The notes below the pieces were generated by a model that had not been told where the DNA came from, searched no databases, and saw only the letters and a list, made by a program, of their open reading frames with translations. Both the position numbers and the translations under genes were made by a program. From contig PUOB01000193.1 of NCBI GenBank assembly GCA_003551985.1, forward strand, positions 1 through 6,840: a stretch of DNA of 6,840 nt, given 5' to 3'. Shown here in pieces: positions 1 to 6,300 of the stretch. Positions within the stretch are counted from its first letter, which is position 1. The number at the start of each line of letters is the position of its first letter. The stretch comes from Desulfobacteraceae bacterium (GTDB lineage Bacteria; Desulfobacterota; Desulfobacteria; Desulfobacterales; Desulfosalsimonadaceae).

Positions 1-21
1 ATGGTTATGCAACGGTGCTTT

Positions 22-2280
22 TCAGTCGGCGGCGATACCGATTTCCAGGACGACTGCGCCATTGGCCTCGACTTCCATGGGTGCCGCCGACCTTACGCGA
101 TCGGGCTCAATCGCCGGGGCGTCGCCCTCGTCCAGGATGAAATTGCGGACGGCGTCGGTGCGGGCCTGCGCCAGCGCTTCGAGGTCTTCTTCGGTGACGG
201 TCTGAGCGGCAGTCACTTTCGTGGCCAGGTGTTCGCGGTACGCGGCGGCGTCGAATTCCTGGGCCTCATCTTCTTCTGCCGTGGTGAAGCGCTCGCGGAC
301 ATCAGCGAGCGCCCGCTGCGGATAAAGATCGGCAAACATCGCCTCCAGCGTCTCGCTGGTTTCGGGGGCCTTCAGGCTCGGGTTGGCGACGTCGATGCCT
401 GCCTGGCCCAGCCGCTCGACCATGGCGGCCCGGGCAAGTTGCCGCTGGAGCGCCGGACGGTCGGTGTCCGGTGCATACGGTGCAGGGAGTTCGAGCGCGA
501 GTTCGGGCCGTTTGATTAGAGCGGCGCGCAGTTGGTCAAGGCGTTGCCGTTGCGGTGGCGAGACCTCGCCGGAACCCGGAGCGAAGGCCACCTTCGCGAG
601 TTCGTCGGGGTCGCCGTTGACGAGGCTAGCCAACAATTTGAACGGCGAACTGACAATGCCTTGCAGTATATTTGTAAGCGCGTTCCGAATCGCCGGCCCG
701 AAGGAGAACTCGGGATCGTTGACGTCACCCTGGACCGGTATATCGAAGCTGATCACACCGTCGCTATCCTTGAGCAGCGCGATGGCCAGGCCAAGGGGCA
801 GGTCCGTCTCGTCCGGGTGTTCGAAGCGTTCACCCAGCTCAAGGTTGCGCAGGACAATATGGTTGCGGGCGTCGAGACGGCCGTCGTCCAGCGCGTAGCC
901 GAGATCGAGGTCCATACGACCCGAGGCAATCCTGTGGCCGGCGAACTGGACCGCATACGGTGTCAACTCCGGGATATCCAGGTTCTCGAAGACGAGATCG
1001 ACCTGCGCTCGGATGAGGGGGTTCCACGGATTCAGCTCCCCGCTGATCCTTGCCTGGCCGTAATCCGCGACTTGTCCTTCCAGATCAACCCGCGCCGGCT
1101 CTTCCAGTCCGGGCGAAAGCCGCGAGATGTCGCCCCTGAGCTGGTGCACGCGGGTGGCAAACGGCAGCGGCAGAGAACGGTCTCTAAAGGCCAATACACC
1201 ACCGTCGAGGCGGACGCCGCCGATCACGATATCGAACGGTTCGGTCTCATCTTCCGGGGCAGCTTCCGGGGCGGCGGGCTTCTCGACCAGTAATTCGCCC
1301 ACATTCGTGCTGCGGTCCTCGGCGATGAACACCCTGGCGGATGGCTGATCGAGCCGGATGACCGACAGCTCGAGCAAACGCCCTCCGAGGCGGAAATCGA
1401 TCTCATCGATAACGAGCGCCTGCCAGCCCACGACATCCTCGCCACCGTCGCGTTCGCCAATGTCCAATGAGTCGATCCGTGCGCTGCCTGCGTAGGTCAG
1501 CGGTTCCCCGGGGATGCTGCGAAGCTCGCCTTGGGCGCTCAGGCTGCCGCTGTCGACACGAATATGCGCGAAGCGCTGGGCAAACGGTTCCGCCAGGGCG
1601 AGGGCCAGACCATCGACATCGAGCGTGCCGGCGAGGTCAAGCCCGGGCAGTAGCTGGACTTCACCGTCGAAGGCGAATTCCCCGCCCAGGTCGAAGCGAC
1701 CGCTGACCTTAAACGACGAGACGGCGTCGGCGGCGAGGATGAAATCGTCAAGCGAGAAGTCGATATCGTGGAGCGCGATGGGCATCGTCGGGCCGGTCTG
1801 TGCGGGCCGGATGATGGCGCCGTCCGGGCCGGCGCGCGGCAGCGGCCGGCGTTCGAACTCGGCCAGCAGACGGGTGAAGCGCGTCTCCCCCGAGTCAAAC
1901 CGTTCCTCGTGCACGCGGGCGCCTTCCAGGCGCGCTGTGGGTATGACTGCCGTCCACTCGAACAGGCTGGACCAGGCCACGTCGACGAACAGGCGCTCGA
2001 AGCCAAGGAGCTCCTGGCCATCGACGTCGTCGAGAGCGAGATCCTCGACCTCGAAGGTAAGCGTGAACGGATTGGTGCGGACGGCCCCGATGCGCAGATC
2101 ACGGCCGAGATCGTCCGCTACCGTATTGACCGCAAAGCCGGTTGCCACCCAGGGCAGCACGAGGAAGCCGACAAGCGTGTACACGATAGCGACGACGGCA
2201 ATCCAGAAACGGATTCGGCGGAGGTTGAGCCAGTACTCGCGCAGCCAGGCCCACGCTGAGCGGGCGGGAAGTTGTGCCAT
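22..2280 (-). CDS. DUF748 domain protein (AsmA-like envelope protein)
   Basis: This 752-residue protein is probably anchored in the inner membrane with its bulk in the periplasm. After a short basic, aromatic N-terminus comes one hydrophobic segment at about residues 26-45. A long beta-rich body follows, with recurring short motifs such as TNPFTLTFEVEDL (about 70-82) and LDIPELTPY (about 434-442). The DUF748 hallmark lies at about 498-555: LAIALLKDSDGVISFDIPV, a GDVNDPEFSFG turn, and SPFKLLASLVNG. FAPGSGEVSPPQRQRLDQL (about 566-584) follows, and the C-terminus looks complete. Many DUF748 proteins are longer, so the middle may hold fewer repeats. AsmA-like proteins in general are linked to envelope assembly and lipid transport, but no precise role is known for DUF748 proteins. 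The start is the ATG behind a GGGAGGT Shine-Dalgarno. The gene is far richer in G+C than its neighbours and its residue use looks gammaproteobacterial, so transfer or a chimeric contig is possible. Confidence 0.87.
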   Translation of the reverse strand: MAQLPARSAWAWLREYWLNLRRIRFWIAVVAIVYTLVGFLVLPWVATGFAVNTVADDLGRDLRIGAVRTNPFTLTFEVEDLALDDVDGQELLGFERLFVDVAWSSLFEWTAVIPTARLEGARVHEERFDSGETRFTRLLAEFERRPLPRAGPDGAIIRPAQTGPTMPIALHDIDFSLDDFILAADAVSSFKVSGRFDLGGEFAFDGEVQLLPGLDLAGTLDVDGLALALAEPFAQRFAHIRVDSGSLSAQGELRSIPGEPLTYAGSARIDSLDIGERDGGEDVVGWQALVIDEIDFRLGGRLLELSVIRLDQPSARVFIAEDRSTNVGELLVEKPAAPEAAPEDETEPFDIVIGGVRLDGGVLAFRDRSLPLPFATRVHQLRGDISRLSPGLEEPARVDLEGQVADYGQARISGELNPWNPLIRAQVDLVFENLDIPELTPYAVQFAGHRIASGRMDLDLGYALDDGRLDARNHIVLRNLELGERFEHPDETDLPLGLAIALLKDSDGVISFDIPVQGDVNDPEFSFGPAIRNALTNILQGIVSSPFKLLASLVNGDPDELAKVAFAPGSGEVSPPQRQRLDQLRAALIKRPELALELPAPYAPDTDRPALQRQLARAAMVERLGQAGIDVANPSLKAPETSETLEAMFADLYPQRALADVRERFTTAEEDEAQEFDAAAYREHLATKVTAAQTVTEEDLEALAQARTDAVRNFILDEGDAPAIEPDRVRSAAPMEVEANGAVVLEIGIAAD

Positions 2281-2283
2281 TTT

Positions 2284-2290
2284 ACCTCCC
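2284..2290 (-). promoter_or_regulatory. Ribosome binding site of the DUF748 gene
   Basis: Read on the minus strand, GGGAGGT is followed by AAA and then the ATG at 2280-2278, which puts GGAGG four bases from the start codon. It is the clearest Shine-Dalgarno in the window and fixes the DUF748 start. Confidence 0.75.
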
Positions 2291-2297
2291 TTTTTTT

Positions 2298-2314
2298 CTG
2301 GAAAGCTCTTCCAG
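2298..2314. repeat. Inverted repeat in the DUF748 leader
   Basis: CTGGAA and TTCCAG are perfect inverted arms separated by five bases (CTGGAAAGCTCTTCCAG). The element lies between the predicted -10 box (2332-2337) and the ribosome binding site (2284-2290), so it would be in the 5' leader of the minus-strand transcript. It could be an operator or an RNA hairpin. The run of T lies on the wrong side for a terminator of the minus-strand transcript. Confidence 0.4.
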
Positions 2315-2331
2315 TAGGTAATTATTCTTAT

Positions 2332-2360
2332 ATTATAACAACAGGATAGGCATTTTGCAA
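2332..2360 (-). promoter_or_regulatory. Predicted sigma-70 promoter for the DUF748 gene
   Basis: On the minus strand there is a -35 box TTGCAA (2360-2355), a 17-base spacer and a perfect -10 box TATAAT (2337-2332). Transcription would start about 45 bases upstream of the DUF748 ATG. The promoter sits in AT-rich sequence immediately outside the GC-rich coding block. The match and spacing are good, but AT-rich DNA gives chance hits and no start site is known. Confidence 0.5.
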
Positions 2361-2590
2361 AAACAGGCAGCTACACACTCCAGCAAACCTAAACCAGCTT
2401 TGCATAAATTAGTGATTGCACCATGCGGCTATGGTCCGACAGTAATGCGAATTTTGGCCCAAACAGGATTGCCAGATTCAAGGTGCATTTTTCTTTACCG
2501 CTGGAATATTCCATTCCGTGGCAAGCATTGTGTATTTTCTTATACCTTGACCGGCTTATTCAACTATTGGTGTCACCGGGGAGCATTCCG
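2361..2590. other. AT-rich intergenic stretch, no recognised gene
   Basis: Open frames here (for example from 2355 and 2423 on the plus strand) give peptides without recognisable motifs or typical coding composition. I see no RNA gene. The only signal is a GGGGAG Shine-Dalgarno-like motif at 2578-2583, seven bases before the ATG of the receiver-domain remnant. Confidence 0.45.
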
Positions 2591-2770
2591 ATGATTAAAG
2601 TGTTTGCCATTGACGATGAAACTGTCTGCCGCGAAACCATCACCGTTTTCCTTTAAGACAGAGATTATCTGGTATTCAAGAGCAGAACCGGTGAGGCGGC
2701 GGTAGGATAAACACTATTTCGCTATGGATACGGTGCAAGGGAATTTATCAAAAAACCATATATTTTTTGA
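2591..2770 (+). pseudogene. Response-regulator receiver domain remnant
   Basis: One reading frame carries both ends of a CheY-like receiver domain. From ATG 2591 it reads MIKVFAIDDETVCRETITVF, with the acidic pair DD of the phosphorylation pocket. A TAA at 2654-2656 interrupts it. The frame then resumes as DRDYLVFKSRTGEAAVG, matching the second strand and helix of the fold. A second TAA lies at 2708-2710. It continues as YGYGAREFIKKPY, the conserved end of the domain with the invariant Lys-Pro, and stops at 2768-2770. Roughly 50 residues in the middle are missing, including the phosphoacceptor Asp, and no output domain follows. GGGGAG at 2578-2583 is a plausible original ribosome binding site. 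With two stops and a core deletion it cannot make a working regulator. The receiver identity rests on motif order within one frame; I did not find a partner kinase. Confidence 0.65.
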
Positions 2771-3046
2771 CACGTATAGATCGGCGTCTAATGATTAATA
2801 TATCAATAATCTTTTAATCATTGATTACAGTTTGATCTTGTTCGTAAAGCCATGGTGCATTTGACTGGCTTCCTTCCTTTTTCTTTGTGCTGTTTGGTGC
2901 AAACAAAGTATCAAAGGAAATGAATCCAGTAAATACTAATAAAGATTTCAGAATTTTATATTTTAAAGCCTTTCAACTATCAACCCCGAAAGTTGAGTTA
3001 TCGTTACATAAAATTCCTTTATTGCAAAACAGTTCGTAACGTTCTT
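2771..3046. other. AT-rich region upstream of yihY, no recognised gene
   Basis: No coding signal is visible. The stretch contains a 9-bp inverted repeat (2790-2822), a small hairpin GTTTG-GTG-CAAAC (2892-2904) and a TCAAC/GTTGA inverted repeat (2980-2996). It must hold the yihY promoter unless that gene is read through from upstream, but I could not pick a convincing -35/-10 pair. Confidence 0.4.
2790..2822. repeat. 9-bp perfect inverted repeat (AATGATTAA / TTAATCATT)
   Basis: AATGATTAA (2790-2798) and TTAATCATT (2814-2822) are perfect inverted arms with a 15-base AT-rich spacer. The element starts 20 bases after the end of the receiver remnant and lies about 225 bases before yihY. It could be an operator or a weak hairpin. 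AT-rich sequence makes chance repeats likely. Confidence 0.35.
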
Positions 3047-4366
3047 ATGTTAAAAAAAATATATTCCTTCTTTACCGACACTTTATGGACCTTGCCGCTT
3101 GCCAAACAAACCACCAGGCTCAGGTTTGGGCTGAGGCTTCTGAGGACCCTTGTCCTGACGGTAAGAGGATCCCGGGAAGATATAATCGGACTTCGGGCCT
3201 CAGCCCTTACGGTATACACCCTTTTGGCCGTAGTACCGATGGCTGCACTGGCTTTTGGCATCGCCAAGGGCTTTGGTCTGAAACAATACCTGGAACAACA
3301 ACTATATGAAAATTTCAAAGGCCAGCAGGAAGTACTCGACTGGATTATCCAGTTTGCCAATTCCTTCCTTGATGATACGAAAGGAGGGATTATTGCCGGC
3401 ATAGGTCTGGCAATACTTTTTTGGTCGGTGCTTAAAGTTGTTTCCAATATCGAGAGTTCCTTCAATGCCATATGGCAAATAAAAAGATCAAGGAGCTTGT
3501 TCAGGAAATTCAGCGATTATCTATCCCTCATGCTCATAGCGCCGATTCTTTTCATCATATCCAGCAGCGCAACAGTATTTATCACCACCCATATAGAAGA
3601 AATCACAAGCGAAATTGAACTTCTTGGTTTGATTGCCCCTGCCATTTCTTTTCTTGTGCGTCTGACCCCATATTTTGTTATGTGGCTTATGTTTACCTTT
3701 TTGTACATGTTTATGCCCAATACCAAGGTCAGCTTTAAATCGGCATTAATAGGAGGTATTGTCGCAGGAACCGCGTTTGTTTTGGTTCAATGGTTATACA
3801 TCAACTTGCAGGTTGGCGTATCCAGATATAATGCCATATATGGAAGTTTCGCCGTGCTGCCCCTCTTTATTGTATGGCTCCAGATAAGCTGGCTTATTGT
3901 TATGTTTGGTGCAGAACTCGCTTTCTCCGACCAAAATGTAAAACAATATGAATTTGAATCGCATGTAGATAACATCAGCCTGTACAGCAAAAAAACAATT
4001 GCCCTGATCATCACTCATCTTCTGGTAAAGCAGTTCACAAAAGCGGAAGGCCCATTAACGGCTGAAGAAATCAGCTCACAGCTCAAGATCCCCATCCGCC
4101 TGGTTGATAAAATCCTTTATGAACTTGTGGAATGCAACATTTTATCCGAAACCGTAAACCCTAATACCGAAGAAAGGGCCTATCAGCCGGCTCAGGATGC
4201 TGATAATTTATCCATTGCCTACGTAATCGACCAAATGGAACATCTGGGCAAGGATAAAATTATGGCTTTGGAAGATCAATCGCATGAACGCATCAAAGAA
4301 ATCGTCAGCAACTCCCGAATGAATACCTATAAAGGAGATGCCGCAACGCTCTTAAAAAATATTTAA
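3047..4366 (+). CDS. YihY/BrkB-family inner-membrane protein
   Basis: A 439-residue polytopic protein. The family signature begins at about residues 46-76, with IIGLRASALTVYTLLAVVP followed by FGIAKGFGL. Six membrane segments can be picked by eye at about 52-72, 113-133, 159-180, 193-222, 231-254 and 267-290. NAIYGSFAVLPLFIVWLQ and FGAELAF (about 262-293) are typical of the family. After about residue 310 comes a soluble tail of ~125 residues. Its segment LTAEEISSQLKIPIRLVDKI followed by LVECNIL (about 337-365) looks like a winged helix-turn-helix. The family was once called ribonuclease BN, which is now regarded as wrong; its function remains uncertain. The frame is open from a TTG at 2993, but I prefer the ATG at 3047, which leads straight into family-like sequence. 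Neither start has a strong Shine-Dalgarno. The gene is AT-richer than both flanks. Its last codons overlap the antisense radical SAM remnant. Confidence 0.85.
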   Translation: MLKKIYSFFTDTLWTLPLAKQTTRLRFGLRLLRTLVLTVRGSREDIIGLRASALTVYTLLAVVPMAALAFGIAKGFGLKQYLEQQLYENFKGQQEVLDWIIQFANSFLDDTKGGIIAGIGLAILFWSVLKVVSNIESSFNAIWQIKRSRSLFRKFSDYLSLMLIAPILFIISSSATVFITTHIEEITSEIELLGLIAPAISFLVRLTPYFVMWLMFTFLYMFMPNTKVSFKSALIGGIVAGTAFVLVQWLYINLQVGVSRYNAIYGSFAVLPLFIVWLQISWLIVMFGAELAFSDQNVKQYEFESHVDNISLYSKKTIALIITHLLVKQFTKAEGPLTAEEISSQLKIPIRLVDKILYELVECNILSETVNPNTEERAYQPAQDADNLSIAYVIDQMEHLGKDKIMALEDQSHERIKEIVSNSRMNTYKGDAATLLKNI

Positions 4367-4535
4367 AGCACCTGGCAAAATAGTTTTTCAGGCGCAAATC
4401 GTAGCGGTGCGCCAGGATTTTTCTGTATCCCTGTCTCAGTACTTCAGGGTCCATGCTGGTTCTGAAATTGGTCTGCATGCTGTGGGTGTTGTTTCCCTGG
4501 GACTGGCCCAGAATGCGCCCCTCTGCACCCCTAAT
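4345..4535 (-). pseudogene. C-terminal remnant of a B12-binding radical SAM protein (DUF4070)
   Basis: The frame encodes AEGRILGQSQGNNTHSMQTN, then MDPEVLRQGYRKILAHRYD and NYFARCFKYF. In the B12-binding radical SAM/DUF4070 family the C-terminal domain has this order: a short EGRL element, a GNNTD-like turn, N-F-x-P-x-M, L-x-x-GY-x-x-IL, and Y-x-R-x-x-x-F. The radical SAM core, with its CxxxCxxC cluster, and the cobalamin domain are absent. Immediately upstream in the same frame sits transposase sequence, so this is a stump joined to an insertion-sequence fragment. The frame stays open to 4305, but the end (about 4305-4345) is antisense to yihY and not recognisable. The family assignment is from memory of the motif pattern. 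The boundaries are approximate. Confidence 0.55.
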
Positions 4536-4745
4536 GTAAGCATGCAATTCGTCGGTTCTAAGATGCGCCCGCTTATCGACGAACCTCGCAATCACGGACG
4601 ACAAACAGGCAATGCTGTCGTTTGCTACCTGAGCCGACCGCACCGGATCGTTGCGTTCAACGGCGACCAACACTCACTGTTTTCCGTCCCCTTGACTCGT
4701 TTGTGGATAACACCGTACTGATAGCGCGGTTTGCCGCCGATATAC
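4536..4745 (-). pseudogene. IS1595-family transposase fragment, frameshifted
   Basis: Two adjoining frames together give the middle of an IS1595/ISXO2-like DDE transposase. From 4744 down the frame reads YIGGKPRYQYGVIHKRVKG, the sequence that normally follows the first catalytic Asp. At about 4673-4680 the frame changes, and from 4673 it continues VLVAVERNDPVRSAQVANDS, then VIARFVDKRAHLRTDELHAY, which contains the second catalytic Asp. The first catalytic Asp, the N-terminal zinc-binding part and the C-terminal part with the last catalytic residue are absent. No terminal inverted repeats or target duplications are apparent. It is a dead internal piece, continuing in frame into radical SAM sequence at about 4535. 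The frameshift needs one inserted or two deleted bases. Confidence 0.68.
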
Positions 4746-4747
4746 TT

Positions 4748-4870
4748 TCAATATAAAGTGTCAGGATGGTTTACAGGGAATCCGAAAATGGTTATCTCAT
4801 TTAAGCCATCGATAATAAGAGCCAACTCTTCACCAGATGCGTATTGCGCCAGGGGTTTACTCTTTTGTAT
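4748..4870 (-). other. Unassigned open segment between the dehydratase stop and the transposase fragment
   Basis: On the minus strand one frame is open from just after a TGA at 4873-4871 to a TGA at 4750-4748. It reads LAQYASGEELALIIDGLNEI followed by TIFGFPVNHPDTLY. There is no plausible start codon with a ribosome binding site. The peptide looks protein-like (an acidic amphipathic stretch, then a hydrophobic one), but I cannot assign a family. It may be the stump of another truncated gene, or chance. The segment overlaps the last codons of the dehydratase in another frame. Confidence 0.3.
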
Positions 4871-6209
4871 TCAGAAGCATTTCCATAAACGCATCCACCC
4901 GCGTCTGGAACTGGGCAAGGGAAAAATTGCGCTCATCCATGTGGTCTGCATCGATGATCACCGACGGGATGCCGAGATCCTTTTCCAGGGCTTCCTTTAT
5001 TTCCATCTGCCCCAGGGTAATGGGGAGGCAGGACTTGTTGCGGTGAAAAATCACGCCGTCGATGGCATAGTCCCGGCAGGCTTTCAGCACCATTTCCTTT
5101 CGCTTGTTGATGGAGACGCAGGAAACCAGCGGATAGGACATGAGGCTTTTCAGCGCAAGCGCCCTTTTCGGGTTGCCGGTGTCGAGGCGTATGGACCATG
5201 CGGCGGAATAGGTTTCCGCCACCACCACGCCGCCGTTTTTCTCAAAATAATTAAAAAGCCCCATATTGTACCACAACGGGATATTGTCCCAGAACAGCCG
5301 GATTTTTTCATTTTCTATCACGCCAATGCCGGCTTCGGCCTTCTGCCTGACCTCATCCCTTACCCGGGTCAGATAATCCACCGCTGTCTGCGTTCCCTGA
5401 AGCGTTACCATCACAAACATGATCCCCATTTCCGCAGCGGAAAACGGGACGGGGCGATACCTGCGAAAAGTCATGATTTCATCCCAGAGCGCGCAGGCAC
5501 GGTCCGACAGCCGGACAACTTCTTCCAGGCGGTCTTCATCCAGGCGGCGTCCGGTTGTTTCAGTTAAGAAATCAGCCAACCGATCCCCTTCGGACATGGC
5601 ATAGTCGATATGATATTCCTGTATGTCTTCCACCGCCACCTGGGGCAGGTCCGCATGAAAAACACGGGCATCCGGGAAACGCCGCGCCAGCTCTTGGAAG
5701 ATTTTCATCACGGGTACGCAGCCGCCGCCGCCCGGCGACATGAGCATGTCAGGCGCCGGCCGGCGGCGCTCGTCGAGTTCAAACTGGAGGCTTCGAATGC
5801 GGGCATACAGGTCGATGGAATCTTTCAGCCCGGTTTCGCTGAAGTGCCCTCCGGCAGAATTCAGCTTTTCCGTTAATTCCAAAAGGGCCGACCGGTAGTA
5901 CGCCCTGGCCTCGGGGGTGTCCTTGTACGGAAGTGGCACGGTGTGAAAAAACCGCTCTTTAAAAATGTCTTTCCAGATGTTGACCAGGCCGCAGGCCGCA
6001 TCGCAGGAATATCCTTGGACCAGTCCTGCGAGAAAATCGTATTTTCCGTCCAGCGCATTTTCCAAAGAGAGCTTCATATAGGGACAGATAAAGTCCGGCA
6101 GGTGTTGGCCCGCCTTGTCCATCCGGCCGGTGCCTGCATGGATGCGCACGGGAATGAACCCTGAGGCATGCAGGATCTCTACGGGCGTGTAGGTGCAGAA
6201 ATAGCCCAT
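4857..6209 (-). CDS. 2-hydroxyacyl-CoA dehydratase / benzoyl-CoA reductase family subunit (HgdB/BcrB-like)
   Basis: The 450-residue frame begins inside the family's conserved N-terminal motif, GYFCTYTPVEILHASGFIPV, with a likely cluster-ligand Cys at residue 5. Other conserved-looking cysteines are in GYSCDAACG (69 and 73) and NKSCLPITLGQMEIKEAL (394). Further family marks are FLTETTGRRLDEDRLEE (about 214-230) and LGIPSVIIDAD near the C-terminus. Members bind a [4Fe-4S] cluster and, fed single electrons by an ATP-dependent BadF/HgdC-type activator, dehydrate 2-hydroxyacyl-CoA or reduce aromatic acyl-CoA. No activator or second subunit is seen here, and the substrate cannot be read from the sequence. 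Reading upstream in frame adds AIQSFEEAIADQQQRLAVLS with no start codon before a TGA at 6299-6297. The natural start is probably the ATG at 6300-6298, one base out of frame. As written, only the internal ATG at 6209 is available, so the gene may be inactive or hold a sequencing error. Confidence 0.82.
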   Translation of the reverse strand: MGYFCTYTPVEILHASGFIPVRIHAGTGRMDKAGQHLPDFICPYMKLSLENALDGKYDFLAGLVQGYSCDAACGLVNIWKDIFKERFFHTVPLPYKDTPEARAYYRSALLELTEKLNSAGGHFSETGLKDSIDLYARIRSLQFELDERRRPAPDMLMSPGGGGCVPVMKIFQELARRFPDARVFHADLPQVAVEDIQEYHIDYAMSEGDRLADFLTETTGRRLDEDRLEEVVRLSDRACALWDEIMTFRRYRPVPFSAAEMGIMFVMVTLQGTQTAVDYLTRVRDEVRQKAEAGIGVIENEKIRLFWDNIPLWYNMGLFNYFEKNGGVVVAETYSAAWSIRLDTGNPKRALALKSLMSYPLVSCVSINKRKEMVLKACRDYAIDGVIFHRNKSCLPITLGQMEIKEALEKDLGIPSVIIDADHMDERNFSLAQFQTRVDAFMEMLLNTKE

Positions 6210-6288
6210 CAGCTTCTGGCCGGCCCCGGATAAGACCGCAAGGCGCTGCTGTTGGTCGGCTATGGCTTCTTCAAAGGACTGAATCGCA

Positions 6289-6300
6289 TTTGGTTGTCAT
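6289..6300 (-). other. Probable original start and codon-4 frameshift of the dehydratase gene
   Basis: On the minus strand the acyl-CoA synthetase stop TAA (6303-6301) is followed at once by ATGACAACCAAATGCG. Read as written it gives MTTKCDSVL and then a stop. With one A removed from the AAA run at 6291-6289 it gives MTTNAIQSFEEAIAD and runs in frame into the dehydratase, for a 480-residue product. A short run of one base is a common site for such an error or mutation. Confidence 0.6.

Noticed and set aside
1..519. Long plus-strand open frames across 1-2317 (for example 1-519, 532-1293 and 1514-2317)
   Set aside because: They lie antisense to the DUF748 gene. GC-rich coding DNA commonly gives such shadow frames, and their peptides show no family motifs.
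2517..2533. Possible sigma-54 promoter (GTGGCAAGCATTGTGTA)
   Set aside because: The -24 half fits, but the -12 half lacks the required GC, so it falls short of consensus.
2355..2656. Plus-strand open frames starting at 2355 and 2423 as real small genes
   Set aside because: The peptides show no recognisable pattern. The 2423 frame only becomes meaningful at the receiver-domain ATG (2591), which has its own ribosome binding site.
2767..2801. Perfect TTGACA -35 box at 2767-2772 as a promoter
   Set aside because: No acceptable -10 box lies 16-18 bases downstream. The nearest TAATAT is 23 bases away.
4391..4413. GGCGC/GCGCC inverted repeat as a yihY terminator
   Set aside because: The stem is short with a long loop, the T-run starts several bases later, and the sequence is explained as part of the radical SAM remnant.
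4407..4721. Plus-strand frame of 104 codons
   Set aside because: It is antisense to the transposase and radical SAM remnants, which have recognisable motifs. The plus-strand peptide has none.
4731..5567. Plus-strand frame of 278 codons
   Set aside because: It is a shadow of the dehydratase-family gene on the minus strand and contains no family motifs.
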